From an uncultured Photobacterium sp. (lineage in GTDB: Bacteria; Pseudomonadota; Gammaproteobacteria; Enterobacterales; Vibrionaceae): a stretch of 64,000 nucleotides of DNA. The stretch covers positions 103,064 through 167,063 of the forward strand of contig NZ_CAMRAN010000002.1 in NCBI RefSeq assembly GCF_947039875.1, written 5' to 3'. Below the pieces are notes generated by a model. The model was not told the origin of the DNA. It ran no database searches and worked only from the letters and a program-made list of their open reading frames with translations. The number at the start of each line of letters is the position of its first letter. The stretch's first letter is position 1. Made by a program: the position numbers and the translations under genes. Below, piece by piece: positions 11,735 through 22,591 of the stretch.

Positions 11735-12868
11735 TTAATCACGGTCGATTTCACGAGCAACGTAACGAGTACCTATAATTACACCCTCAACTTCAACACG
11801 AGAACCATCAAGATCGACAAGCTTTTGGTTATCATCAATAATGGTTTGGCTATCAATTTCAATTTTAAAACCATTTACAGTAAAACTAGTTGCTGTAATA
11901 TTCGCGAGAATGCCTTTTTTCTCAAATTCACGCCAAGTATCACCAAAATCACCATCGAAATCATTTTCAAATTCAATTTCTTGAGCAATACCATTTACAG
12001 CAGTGACTTCAACCACCACCCCAATATTTAAATTAGCTTTAGTGCCATCTTCAAAATAAGTTGAGCTGGTTACCATAAAACGACCACGTGCGTTTAATTC
12101 AAACTGAGACTTATCATTACTGACCCAGGTTACAACACCTTCGATTTCATTATCATTATCAGATGCATCATAAGTTTCAACGTCCACTTCAGAGGCATCA
12201 AAGGTATCACCGATCATTTGGCCTTTAACTTCAACCCACTGACCATTTTGTAATGTTGCATTATCTTCAATAATATTATCGGTATAACGCACTTGAGTAG
12301 CAGCACCAAGCTTAAAAGTTTTATTATTCTCATTTAACGAAGATAAACGACCTTCAACCTCATACTGACCCACAATACCTTCATGCTCAAATTTCACCAC
12401 TGAAAGTACTTTATAGCCCAAACCAGTTTCAGTCGCTTGAGGTAATGATGACACCATCACCCAATCACCAACTTCAATGTTTTGCTCAAGACTAAATGTC
12501 AATGTCGCGCCATTAATGACAAATGTAGAGTTAGCAGAATCAATATGAGTAACCATACCCACCATAGTCGGTTCTAATTGCACTAAAGCACCCGCTTTTG
12601 ATGAAGTAGAAACAGCAACCATCATATTTTTTTGAAGATCTTTAATAGAATACTGAGTATCTTTACCATACGCGATAGATGCGACATCGTAGCTATAACC
12701 ATTAACTTCAATGGTGTTAGCTGGAACATTCACGGCATTAATTGTACCTTGAACGGCTAGAGGCTTTATTTCAATCGGCGGTTCAGGTGCTGTACTATCA
12801 TCACCGCCGCCACCACCACAACCCGTAAGAATTAGACCAATCAGTGCCGTCAGTGTGATTTTGTTCAT
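11735..12868 (-). CDS. DUF5666-type repeat lipoprotein
   Basis: Lipobox LILTGCGGGGGDD; about five tandem repeats of a V.G.I..I....F.VNG pattern. Confidence 0.75.
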   Translation of the reverse strand: MNKITLTALIGLILTGCGGGGGDDSTAPEPPIEIKPLAVQGTINAVNVPANTIEVNGYSYDVASIAYGKDTQYSIKDLQKNMMVAVSTSSKAGALVQLEPTMVGMVTHIDSANSTFVINGATLTFSLEQNIEVGDWVMVSSLPQATETGLGYKVLSVVKFEHEGIVGQYEVEGRLSSLNENNKTFKLGAATQVRYTDNIIEDNATLQNGQWVEVKGQMIGDTFDASEVDVETYDASDNDNEIEGVVTWVSNDKSQFELNARGRFMVTSSTYFEDGTKANLNIGVVVEVTAVNGIAQEIEFENDFDGDFGDTWREFEKKGILANITATSFTVNGFKIEIDSQTIIDDNQKLVDLDGSRVEVEGVIIGTRYVAREIDRD

Positions 12869-12968
12869 GAATGTAGACCTTTTTATTAATAAATTATAAA
12901 TATTGTTTTATTGGTAAGTATACTAAAACGCCAAACGTGAAATATTCGTGAAGAGTCTAACTAGATAG

Positions 12969-13640
12969 ATGAAAATTCTTATTGTTGATGATAACCATCA
13001 AATTGTTGAAACGATTGCTGATTACTTAGAGCTAGAAGGAATGACAGCAGATTGTGCCTATCATGGCCAAGCTGCATTAACTTTTATTGAAAATAACCAT
13101 TATGACGTCATCATCATGGATATTATGATGCCCAAAATAGATGGTATTGCTGCCGTTCAAAAAATTCGTACCGATCTGTATTGTGGCACCCCGATTCTCT
13201 TTCTAACTGCAAAAGATACCCTTGACGATAAAGTTGCCGCTTTTAAAGCTGGCGGCGATGACTATTTATTAAAGCCCTTTGCAATGGAAGAACTGTGCTT
13301 ACGACTGCACGCTTTAGCCAATCGTGGGCCTCGGCAAGATATTGGATTATTAAAATACGCCGATCTAGTAATGAATAATCGCAGTGATGAAGTCAGTCGT
13401 GATGGAAAAACGATTAAACTTAGCCGCATTCAATTTAAAATTCTTAAAGTTTTATTACACCACGCTCCTAATATTGTAACTCGTCAACAAGTCATTGACG
13501 CTGTTTGGGGTGAAGAATCCCCCTCTAGTGATGCCCTTCGCAGCCATATTTATGGTTTACGTAATGCCATTGATAAAAATTTCACTACTTCACGATTAGA
13601 GACTATTCATGGACAAGGTTACCGCATCAAAACTGCTTAG
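12969..13640 (+). CDS. OmpR-family response regulator
   Basis: REC domain with DIMMPKIDG, winged-helix C-terminus. Confidence 0.93.
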   Translation: MKILIVDDNHQIVETIADYLELEGMTADCAYHGQAALTFIENNHYDVIIMDIMMPKIDGIAAVQKIRTDLYCGTPILFLTAKDTLDDKVAAFKAGGDDYLLKPFAMEELCLRLHALANRGPRQDIGLLKYADLVMNNRSDEVSRDGKTIKLSRIQFKILKVLLHHAPNIVTRQQVIDAVWGEESPSSDALRSHIYGLRNAIDKNFTTSRLETIHGQGYRIKTA

Positions 13641-14856
13641 TTTTCCTAGTATTTACCGTAAAGTCAGTTTAAGTTTTGGGTTAATGGCTTTTGGTATGTT
13701 TATCTTATTCTGGGCCGTGATTTATATTGCAGAGAACCAACTAGAAGTGATCAGTCTTCATCATTGGTTAGACAAAGAATCAAGCCAATATGTTATCGAC
13801 TATAAAACAATGGGTAATGAGGCACCGCTGCCAAACAATAGTGAATTTAAGAGCTATTGGAGTGAACGTTCGTTACCTGATTGGCTAAAAAGGTATAACC
13901 AACCCGGTTTTTTTGAACATTTACGAGGTACTGAAGATAAGCATTTTTTAGTGTTTGATCATCCTTCAGGTCGTGGACTAATGTACGTTGTCTATCAAGA
14001 TGATGCCGATGATTACCTTGATGATTATGAAGATAACCTCCATTACTTCACTTTTATATTTGGCTTATTATTATCATTAGTCATGGGAAGCTATAGTTTT
14101 TATTTTGTACGTTCACTATCACAACCATTAGCAAAAATAGATCAAAAAATTCGCCAAATGCCCCCTGACCAACCCAGTTTCGAGATTGAAACTCAATTTC
14201 GTGAAACGCGAAAGATTGAACAAGCATTACTTGATAGTAAAAATAACATTGCTGGTTTTTTCCAACGTGAAAAAGAATTCAGCCGTTTTGCATCCCATGA
14301 GCTAAGAACTCCGATAATGATCATTCAAGGCTCTGCAGATCTACTCAATAAAGTTCCGAACCAACCTAATGTCGCCAAAAAAGCCATCAATAGATTACAT
14401 CAAGCCAGCGCTGATATGCGGATCTTAACCGAAACGTTCTTATTGTTAGGCAAAGAATCGATTGAAAGCCATCATTTTAGTCGCTGTGATCTAGCACATG
14501 AACTCCGCCAACAATTATTGATAATGGAACCCTTATTTGCCAAGCAGGATGCCAGTTACTATCTTGAGATCAATCACTCAGCCACAATTAGTGCACCGTC
14601 GAGTTTTATCACTATTATTATTAATAATCTGATAAAAAATGCTTTTAGCTATAGTATTGGCAACATCGAAATAAAATTGGCACATGATAGCCTTACTATT
14701 ATCAACCGCCATGATGGCAATGAGATTTATAATCAGGGCTATGGCTGTGGATTAGTGATAGTGCAGAGAATTTGTGAGCGTATGCAATGGGCATTTACAG
14801 TGACAGATAATGAGGTAACATTTACCGCTGAAGTGGTTTTTTTAGCTTCAAAATAA
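13609..14856 (+). CDS. Sensor histidine kinase
   Basis: Two TM segments, H-box FASHELRTPI, N-box NLIKNAF, GYGCGLVIVQRI; overlaps RR end by about 30 nt. Confidence 0.9.
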   Translation: MDKVTASKLLSFPSIYRKVSLSFGLMAFGMFILFWAVIYIAENQLEVISLHHWLDKESSQYVIDYKTMGNEAPLPNNSEFKSYWSERSLPDWLKRYNQPGFFEHLRGTEDKHFLVFDHPSGRGLMYVVYQDDADDYLDDYEDNLHYFTFIFGLLLSLVMGSYSFYFVRSLSQPLAKIDQKIRQMPPDQPSFEIETQFRETRKIEQALLDSKNNIAGFFQREKEFSRFASHELRTPIMIIQGSADLLNKVPNQPNVAKKAINRLHQASADMRILTETFLLLGKESIESHHFSRCDLAHELRQQLLIMEPLFAKQDASYYLEINHSATISAPSSFITIIINNLIKNAFSYSIGNIEIKLAHDSLTIINRHDGNEIYNQGYGCGLVIVQRICERMQWAFTVTDNEVTFTAEVVFLASK

Positions 14857-14874
14857 TCAAATAAGGAGGAAGGG

Positions 14875-15399
14875 ATGTTTACTTATATCAAATGGGGTTG
14901 CAGTGTTATTTTACTCAGTTTAACTATGGGCTGTACAACGGGTAAACCCAATAATGTGCAACCAGTAACTAATTTTGATATTAATCGTTATTTAGGACAA
15001 TGGTATGAAATAGCAAGATTAGACCATAGTTTTGAACGGGGCTTAGATCGTGTTACCGCCACTTACAGCTTAGAGGCTAATAATACAATTAAAGTGATCA
15101 ATAAAGGTTTTAATCGTAGTGATCAACAATGGCAGCAGGCACAAGGCAAAGCTAAATTTGTTGACCAGCCAAATCTTGGCCATCTTAAAGTGTCTTTCTT
15201 TGGCCCTTTTTATGGCAGCTATATTATCTTTGCACTTGAAGATGATTATTCAGCCGCATTAGTCAGTAGCTATAATTACGACTATTTATGGATATTATCA
15301 CGCAACAAAAAACTCGATCCTGTGGTACTCGATCGTTATCTTAATCGCGCTAAACTTGCAGGATTTGATACAGAGAAACTCATTTACCCACAACAATAA
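14875..15399 (+). CDS. blc: Lipocalin family lipoprotein (Blc-like)
   Basis: Lipobox LTMGCTTG; YLGQWYEIARLDHSFERGL lipocalin signature. Confidence 0.88.
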   Translation: MFTYIKWGCSVILLSLTMGCTTGKPNNVQPVTNFDINRYLGQWYEIARLDHSFERGLDRVTATYSLEANNTIKVINKGFNRSDQQWQQAQGKAKFVDQPNLGHLKVSFFGPFYGSYIIFALEDDYSAALVSSYNYDYLWILSRNKKLDPVVLDRYLNRAKLAGFDTEKLIYPQQ

Positions 15400-15716
15400 C
15401 AAAGAAATCAATAACGATTAATATGCATCAATAAATTAAGTATTACTGCGCGAATGCCTAATTAAAAAATGAAAACCTTGTGATAATGCAACAACAGCAG
15501 ATAACGAGCATAGCCTTAACACACCATGTTACATTGCTTGTTTTTAACTTTATTATGCACCCACCAATAAGGACCAGCAAGTAAATCAATGGATCCATAA
15601 TATTGTTCGATAATAAAAAGTTTTGTTTAATCCTGTACTTTATTTTTATTTATAAATTACAATTATAAGATGCCAGCTTAGATTGATAAGCACCATCATT
15701 ACTTTAAAGCTTGAGC

Positions 15717-17723
15717 TTAAACTGTTTTAATCCACGCTAAGGCATCATTAAATGCCATTGGCTTGGCAAAATAAAAACCTTGGCAGATATTAATACCACA
15801 CTGCTGCACAAACTGTTTGTCTGCTTCTGTTTCAGCGCCTTCTGCAACCAAGATACAACCTGTCACTTCACTTATTTTAGCAAGTAGTTGATATAAGTTC
15901 TTTTCACGGTCATGTTCAATATTACGCAATAAAGCGCGATCTAACTTGACTTTGTCAAAGTTAAACTTCAATAAATGAGGAAAGGACGCATAACCCGAAC
16001 CAAAATCATCAATAGCAACCGTTACTCCTAATCCTTGTAATACTGCAATGTTCTCAGAAACTAGTTTATCATCATCAAGTATGGCTTCTTCTGTGATCTC
16101 TATTTCTAAATTTAATGGTGAAATAGCATAGAAGCTTAATCGTTCTACAATATAGGGCACAATGTGTTTATCTGAAATCGTTTCAGTAGAAACATTAATC
16201 GCAATTTTACAGCTATTATCAAGTGGCATTTTTTGCATGTCTTTTAGCACTAAATCAATTACCATCTGATCCAGCTGCTTCATCGCCCCTACTTGTTGAA
16301 AATCTTGAATAAATAACGGTGGCAATATTTTACCATCGGCATCTTTATAACGAATTAGCGATTCAAACGATAATCCTTTATTCTGATTTAAATTAATTTG
16401 AGGTTGGTAGAACATCACAAATTCACCATGACTCAACATACGACTAACACGGCGGCTAATATCATGCTTACTTACATAGCTCGCCATGGCTTGATTCACA
16501 TCACCTAAAAACGATTTAAGCGTGCTACGTCCAAGCTCATATTGCTGGCTTATCGATGTATTATTAGATCGACTTTTTCCTGCATAATGCAGATAAAATG
16601 GTCGGTAAATAATAATCCCAATAACAACCACAATTACCTGTAATATCACGCCAGAGACACTGTGTTGAGTGGCGACATAGCCACTAAGGAAAGGAGGTGT
16701 CATCCAATCCACAATAGTCGTCACTGGATGCACTAATCCAGATGATATCGCACCATATACCACCACAAAACTTACCAAAGGCACGCAAACAAAAGGTACA
16801 ATTAATATTGGATTAAAAATAATCGGCAAACCAAACAATAATAGTTCATTGATATTAAAAATCACCAATGGTAATGCTGATAGTGCTAATGTGATATGTC
16901 GTCTTTCTTTTGAAAATAATAAAATACAAAACAACAGACTGATCATATTTCCAGAGCCGCCCATCGATAAGAAAGCATCATAAAACCCTTGCCCTAGCAC
17001 ATTTAAAGGGGCTTCTCCTGCTTGCCAATCAGCAATGTTTTGTTGAGTAACTTCAAATAATTGTTGCTTTGTTCTAAAAAGAAAATTATGTCCATTAATA
17101 CCAATTGCACCTAATAACCCTAAAATAAATTGATAGGCTAAGCCGCCATAAAACGTCAGTGGATTCGGAGCAATATAATTATGTAAATTTTGACTAAACG
17201 AGATCACAATCTTAGTTAATTCCTCTAACCCTACGGTTAATAAAAGAAAACAAAAAAAATGTAATACATGCTTATACAGCGTACTAACAAAATCTAATCG
17301 AGAAGGATCGAGCGGAAAAAGACGAAAGGAAATACAGCATGATGCAGAAATAATAGCAGAAAGCAGTGCCACAAGTGGATTATTAGGTAATCCATTATGA
17401 TCAGAAACTAAACCATTAGGAACCGAGACGACAATTAATAACAATAATGAATATGGCACAACCACCATAGCATTAACACCATGCTTAGTCGCAAGGTAAT
17501 AACTAGTAACTAAACACAGCGCAATCGGATAGATTCCAATTAATAAATTAGATAAATAAAAAAAATGGTTTGCTAATTCACTAAAATCAAGCCACTTGAA
17601 TGTATACCCTACAAATAATGTAATTGCATTACAAATAATCAACGGCAGTAACAATAAAAAAACAATAGAAATATCACGGATATAGTCGTTGTAATATGAT
17701 TTTAATATTGATTTTTTGTTCAT
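15717..17723 (-). CDS. PTS EIIC (lactose/cellobiose-like) domain fused to EAL phosphodiesterase domain
   Basis: N-terminal about 380 aa multi-TM with SMGGSGNMISLL...FNINELLLFGLPIIFNPILIVPF (ChbC/CelB-like); C-terminal EAL domain with ESL, NVS, EITEE, DDFGSGY, KLD, AEGAET, QGFYF. Confidence 0.85.
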   Translation of the reverse strand: MNKKSILKSYYNDYIRDISIVFLLLLPLIICNAITLFVGYTFKWLDFSELANHFFYLSNLLIGIYPIALCLVTSYYLATKHGVNAMVVVPYSLLLLIVVSVPNGLVSDHNGLPNNPLVALLSAIISASCCISFRLFPLDPSRLDFVSTLYKHVLHFFCFLLLTVGLEELTKIVISFSQNLHNYIAPNPLTFYGGLAYQFILGLLGAIGINGHNFLFRTKQQLFEVTQQNIADWQAGEAPLNVLGQGFYDAFLSMGGSGNMISLLFCILLFSKERRHITLALSALPLVIFNINELLLFGLPIIFNPILIVPFVCVPLVSFVVVYGAISSGLVHPVTTIVDWMTPPFLSGYVATQHSVSGVILQVIVVVIGIIIYRPFYLHYAGKSRSNNTSISQQYELGRSTLKSFLGDVNQAMASYVSKHDISRRVSRMLSHGEFVMFYQPQINLNQNKGLSFESLIRYKDADGKILPPLFIQDFQQVGAMKQLDQMVIDLVLKDMQKMPLDNSCKIAINVSTETISDKHIVPYIVERLSFYAISPLNLEIEITEEAILDDDKLVSENIAVLQGLGVTVAIDDFGSGYASFPHLLKFNFDKVKLDRALLRNIEHDREKNLYQLLAKISEVTGCILVAEGAETEADKQFVQQCGINICQGFYFAKPMAFNDALAWIKTV

Positions 17724-17828
17724 ACATTCACAGTGGTAAGAAAAAGGCACTGGATTATATAGAGCAATTATAAATGCTCAAGCTAAAATATTGTAACGAG
17801 TTATTACGTCTTTAAAGTAGCGCTAAAA

Positions 17829-17851
17829 AATACACACATAATGTGTGTATT
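17829..17851 (-). terminator. Hairpin terminator after serC
   Basis: AATACACACAT/ATGTGTGTATT, with outer GCTAA/TTAGC pairing. Confidence 0.6.
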
Positions 17852-17875
17852 CTACTTAGCAATAGCTTTTAGCAC

Positions 17876-18958
17876 TTATGCATTATTTTTTTCAAACTTC
17901 CGCATAAAATCAACCAATGCTTGTACCCCCTCTAAAGGCATCGCATTATAAATTGAAGCACGCATACCGCCAACAACACGGTGGCCTTTCAATGCTTTTA
18001 ATCCTGCGGCATCCGCCTGAGATAAAAACACTTCATCAAGATTCGAATTTTTCAACTGAAATGGTACATTCATGACTGAGCGATTATCCGCATGAACATT
18101 ATTAATGTAGAAATTAGAGTTATCGATAAAATCATACAGTAATTTTGCTTTCGCAAGGTTGCGCTGCTCCATTGCGGCAACACCACCTACACTTTTCAGC
18201 CATTTAAATACTTCACCCGCTAAATACCATGCGAATGTCGGTGGTGTATTAAACATCGATTCTTTATCAACCAATACCGTGTAATCTAAAATACTCGGTA
18301 AAATTGATTTAGCTTTGCCTAATAAATCATCACGCACAATAACAATGGTTAATCCTGCTGGGCCAATGTTCTTTTGGGCACCAGCATAAATAACACCATA
18401 TTTAGAGACATCAATTTGGCGAGATAAAATAGTGGATGACATATCAGCGACAATCGGCTTATTCGTTATCGGTAAATCACGAATTTCTATACCATCGATA
18501 GTTTCATTTGGACAATAATGTACAAACGCAGCGTCATCAGAAAGTGGCCATTCTGTTGCTGGTAAAATGGCTTTTTTACCCTCTTTTACACAAGTAATAT
18601 CAACATTATTAGGCTGACAATATTTCACAGCTTCTTCAACAGCACTGTGAGCCCAAAAGCCACCATCCATATAATCTGCGGTGGTTGCATCACCTAATAG
18701 ATTAAGAGGCACAGCGGCAAATTGACCACGAGCGCCACCATGACAAAATAAAACATGGTAATTGGCAGGAATATTCAGTAAATCCCGTAAATCTTGTTCT
18801 GATTGAGCGGCAACCGCAAGAAATTCTTTACTACGATGGCTGATTTCCATAACGGAAGTGCCTAAGCCCTGCCAATTAATTAATTCTTGCTGGGCTTGCG
18901 CCATAACATCAGCGGGGATCATTGCCGGACCGGCACAAAAGTTATAAACCTTATCCAT
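17876..18958 (-). CDS. serC: Phosphoserine aminotransferase
   Basis: [22 protein letters not shown]. Confidence 0.97.
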   Translation of the reverse strand: MDKVYNFCAGPAMIPADVMAQAQQELINWQGLGTSVMEISHRSKEFLAVAAQSEQDLRDLLNIPANYHVLFCHGGARGQFAAVPLNLLGDATTADYMDGGFWAHSAVEEAVKYCQPNNVDITCVKEGKKAILPATEWPLSDDAAFVHYCPNETIDGIEIRDLPITNKPIVADMSSTILSRQIDVSKYGVIYAGAQKNIGPAGLTIVIVRDDLLGKAKSILPSILDYTVLVDKESMFNTPPTFAWYLAGEVFKWLKSVGGVAAMEQRNLAKAKLLYDFIDNSNFYINNVHADNRSVMNVPFQLKNSNLDEVFLSQADAAGLKALKGHRVVGGMRASIYNAMPLEGVQALVDFMRKFEKNNA

Positions 18959-19171
18959 AATGTGGTACTTGCTCCTGCTCGAGTTACAAAATAAAAATTT
19001 ACTGCTTCATAAAGCTAATAGCATCACAATCAGTACTACTTTTAGCATTACAAAACAGACAGTAAAGATAAATCCCAACATTGTGACAAATATCATTTAT
19101 TTATTTTTACACCTTTATTGCGCAACTTTAAAGTGTTAATTAGTGATTCGTTGTTTATAAATATGTGTGCA

Positions 19172-19200
19172 AAAAAAAACGCAGCCATTTGGCTGCGTCT
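19172..19200 (-). terminator. Terminator downstream of gyrA
   Basis: ACGCAGCC-attt-GGCTGCGT with adjacent A/T run. Confidence 0.75.
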
Positions 19201-19225
19201 TATTCAGAATAAAGCACTATAATGC

Positions 19226-21892
19226 TTACTCTTGCTCGGTTGAATCGCCTGGTTTTGCATCTGCTGCTGGTAGTTCTGTATTTTCAACAGTCTCACCATC
19301 AACTAATTCAGCATCTTCGATTAATTCAACTTCTGCTGGCTCATCAATACGCTGTAAGCCAACAACTTTTTCGTCTTCGGCAGTACGGATAAGTGTAACA
19401 CCTTGAGTGTTACGACCAACACGACTTACTTCAGCAACACGAGTTCGAACTAATGTACCACCATTGGTGATCATCATAAATTCGTCGCCGTCTTCAGCTT
19501 GAACAGCACCAACAACGCTACCGTTACGTTCAGAGACTTTAATTGAAACAACACCCTGAGTGGCACGGCTCTTCGCCGGGTACTCAGCAAGGCCAGTACG
19601 CTTACCATAACCATTTTCAGTTACTGTAAGAATATCACCTTCGTTGTGTGGCACAATTAGCGAAACAACTTTGTCGCCTTCAGCAAGTTTGATACCACGC
19701 ACACCAGCCGCAGTACGACCCATGCCGCGAACACCGCCTTTCGCATTGCCTTCAGCATCAATCACTGGGCTTTCGTAGAAACGTACTACTTTACCGTATG
19801 CTGAGAACAGCATGATATCGCAGTCACCATCAGTAACATCAACACCGATCAATGAATCGCCTTCACGTAGGTTAACGGCAATAATACCGGCACTACGAGG
19901 GCGACTAAAGTCAGTTAATGGTGTTTTCTTCACAGTACCGTCAGCGGTTGCCATGAAGACAAACTTGTCTTCTGTGTATTCACGCACAGGAAGAATCGCA
20001 GTAATACGCTCATCTTCATCTAGTGGTAAAATGTTCACAATTGGCTTACCACGAGCAGTACGGCTCGCTAATGGTAATTGGTATACTTTCAGCCAGTACA
20101 TACGGCCGCGGCTAGAGAAACATAAAATCGTGTCATGAGTATTAGCAACCAACAAGCGCTCAATGAAGTCTTCTTGCTTCATGCGCGTTGCTGCTTTACC
20201 TTTACCACCACGACGCTGTGCTTCGTAATCGCTTAGAATTTGGTACTTAACGTAACCTTCGTGAGAAAGCGTTACAACAACATCTTCTTTAGTGATCAGA
20301 TCTTCTAAATCAATATCATTGCTTGCAGCTGTGATTTCAGTACGACGTTCATCGTTAAACTGTTCTTTCACTAGCTCTAATTCTTCACGGATCACTTCCA
20401 TCAAACGCTCAGAGCTTGATAGAATGAACATTAATTCAGCAATTTCTTCAAGAAGTTGCTTATATTCTTCAAGAATTTTTCCGTGCTCAAGACCCGTTAG
20501 CTTATGTAAGCGAAGGTCAAGAATAGCTTGCGCTTGTTGTTCAGTTAAGTGGTATAGATTATCACGAATACCAAACTGCTCTTCTAGCCAATCTGGACGC
20601 GCAGCATCTGTACCTGCACGCTCAAGCATTGCAGCAACATTACCCAACTGCCAGCCACGAGCAACTAATGCAGCTTTAGCTTCTGCTGGTGTATTTTCCT
20701 GACGAATTAACTCAATAATTTCGTCGATATTTGCAAGAGCAAGAGCTAAACCTTCAAGAATATGAGCACGATCACGCGCTTTACGCAATTCGAAAATAGT
20801 ACGACGCGTCACCACTTCACGGCGGTGATTAACGAAGCACTTAATCATTTCTTTAAGGTTAAAGATCTTTGGTTGGCCATTATCAAGCGCAACCATGTTG
20901 ATACCAAATGTTGTTTGCAACTGCGTTTGAGCATAAAGATTGTTCAGAACAACTTCACCAACCGCATCACGCTTACACTCGATAACAATACGCATGCCGT
21001 CTTTATCAGACTCATCACGTAGTGCGCTAATGCCTTCAACTTTTTTATCTTTAACAAGCTCAGCAATTTTTTCAATCAAACGCGCTTTGTTAACTTGATA
21101 AGGAATCTCATGAACAATAATGGTTTCACGACCATTCTTTTCAGTTTCGATTTCAGCTTTGGCGCGCATGTAAACTTTACCGCGACCAGTATGGTAAGCA
21201 TCAACAATACCTTTACGGCCATTGATCATCGCAGCAGTTGGGAAGTCAGGGCCTGGAATATATTCCATTAGCTGATCAATAGTGATGCTCTCATCATTGA
21301 TATACGCTAAACAGCCGTCAATCACTTCGCCAAGGTTATGAGGTGGTATGTTCGTTGCCATACCTACCGCAATACCAGAAGAACCGTTCACTAATAAGTT
21401 AGGGATCTTTGTTGGTAAAACCGCTGGTATTTGCTCGGTTCCATCATAGTTAGGAACGTAATCAACCGTTTCTTTGTCTAAATCAGCCAATAATTCATGG
21501 GCAATTTTAGACATACGGACTTCGGTATAACGCATCGCAGCGGCAGAGTCGCCATCGATTGAACCGAAGTTTCCTTGACCATCTACGAGCATGTAGCGTA
21601 GTGAGAACGGCTGTGCCATACGTACGATTGTATCGTATACAGCACTATCACCGTGTGGGTGATACTTACCGATAACATCACCTACCACACGGGCAGATTT
21701 CTTATATGCTTTATTCCAGTCATTGCCTAGCACATTCATCGCGAATAAAACGCGGCGGTGCACAGGCTTAAGGCCATCACGCACATCAGGAAGAGCACGA
21801 CCAACGATAACTGACATCGCATAGTCGAGATAAGAGCTTTTCAGCTCATCTTCAATATTTATGGGCGTGATCTCTTTTGCAAGATCGCTCAT
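19226..21892 (-). CDS. gyrA: DNA gyrase subunit A
   Basis: 888 aa; [37 protein letters not shown] region. Confidence 0.98.
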   Translation of the reverse strand: MSDLAKEITPINIEDELKSSYLDYAMSVIVGRALPDVRDGLKPVHRRVLFAMNVLGNDWNKAYKKSARVVGDVIGKYHPHGDSAVYDTIVRMAQPFSLRYMLVDGQGNFGSIDGDSAAAMRYTEVRMSKIAHELLADLDKETVDYVPNYDGTEQIPAVLPTKIPNLLVNGSSGIAVGMATNIPPHNLGEVIDGCLAYINDESITIDQLMEYIPGPDFPTAAMINGRKGIVDAYHTGRGKVYMRAKAEIETEKNGRETIIVHEIPYQVNKARLIEKIAELVKDKKVEGISALRDESDKDGMRIVIECKRDAVGEVVLNNLYAQTQLQTTFGINMVALDNGQPKIFNLKEMIKCFVNHRREVVTRRTIFELRKARDRAHILEGLALALANIDEIIELIRQENTPAEAKAALVARGWQLGNVAAMLERAGTDAARPDWLEEQFGIRDNLYHLTEQQAQAILDLRLHKLTGLEHGKILEEYKQLLEEIAELMFILSSSERLMEVIREELELVKEQFNDERRTEITAASNDIDLEDLITKEDVVVTLSHEGYVKYQILSDYEAQRRGGKGKAATRMKQEDFIERLLVANTHDTILCFSSRGRMYWLKVYQLPLASRTARGKPIVNILPLDEDERITAILPVREYTEDKFVFMATADGTVKKTPLTDFSRPRSAGIIAVNLREGDSLIGVDVTDGDCDIMLFSAYGKVVRFYESPVIDAEGNAKGGVRGMGRTAAGVRGIKLAEGDKVVSLIVPHNEGDILTVTENGYGKRTGLAEYPAKSRATQGVVSIKVSERNGSVVGAVQAEDGDEFMMITNGGTLVRTRVAEVSRVGRNTQGVTLIRTAEDEKVVGLQRIDEPAEVELIEDAELVDGETVENTELPAADAKPGDSTEQE

Positions 21893-22299
21893 GGAGCCAA
21901 TATCCCTCAGGTAATTTCTGTCGTATTTTTATACGTGCAAGGTGCAATAATGTAGCATATTTCAGCCCTAATAGGCACACCTTTCACGACTTATGTTATG
22001 AGTAATTTAGCGGAATTTACAGAAAACAGAAACAAACATCGTCACATCTGTGGATTAACCACATATCATTGTTTATTTATTGTCCATTATACCAACTATC
22101 TTAAACTACTCTTTTTAGCTTATAGAGTATGTAACCACTTGTAAAAACAAGATATAACACAGCTTTATATATGGGATAGCTTAAAATTAACAAAATAAAA
22201 TCAAAAATGCGACATTTGACCATTTATTAATCATTAATATTACGCACACTCTGTGGTGGCTGCATAAATACCGAAAATAGATTTACTGAGGATAAAGTC

Positions 22300-22425
22300 A
22301 TGGGGACAGCAACTAATATGATTGGTAAATACATTTTAATGCTCATCCTTACTATTACCACTTTATTTGATGGTATTTTCTCACCTGAACTCATTCCAGC
22401 CACAATCAATAGCTTTGATGAGTAA
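22300..22425 (+). CDS. Putative 41-aa hydrophobic small protein (not in the ORF track)
   Basis: ATG...TAA giving MGTATNMIGKYILMLILTITTLFDGIFSPELIPATINSFDE; GAGG SD 8 nt upstream; upstream TTGACC-N16-TATTAC; downstream 9-bp inverted repeat. Confidence 0.5.
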   Translation: MGTATNMIGKYILMLILTITTLFDGIFSPELIPATINSFDE

Positions 22426-22434
22426 TTCGTAATA

Positions 22435-22463
22435 TCGCCAAGTGACACTGTTGTACTTGGCGA
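22435..22463 (+). terminator. Hairpin after small ORF
   Basis: TCGCCAAGT/ACTTGGCGA perfect 9-bp inverted repeat, weak T-tract. Confidence 0.45.
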
Positions 22464-22573
22464 GTTTCATCCTAACGATGATAGCAATCAAATTTTTCTA
22501 TTTGTGTTTGTCGTAGTTATTCTTTGCAACAACGCGTTTATTTCGCATAATAGCCATTACCAATATAAGGAAA

Positions 22574-22591
22574 ATGGCACCACTAAAATGA
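22574..22591 (+). promoter_or_regulatory. Candidate 5-codon uORF (MAPLK*) overlapping the ubiG start
   Basis: AAGG SD three nt before this ATG; stop overlaps ubiG start as ATGA. Confidence 0.4.

Noticed and set aside
11711-12031. 106-aa plus-strand ORF within the DUF5666 gene
   Set aside because: Antisense, Asn/Ile/Lys-rich, starts inside the terminator region; the minus frame has a lipobox and repeats.
19812-21022. Plus-strand ORFs across gyrA (136 aa, 108 aa, 86 aa)
   Set aside because: Antisense shadows of gyrA; Ser/Arg-rich composition typical of reverse-complement reading.
22227-22448. 73-aa minus-strand ORF opposite the 41-codon small ORF
   Set aside because: The plus-strand reading has SD, promoter-like and hairpin context; I saw no comparable support on the minus strand.
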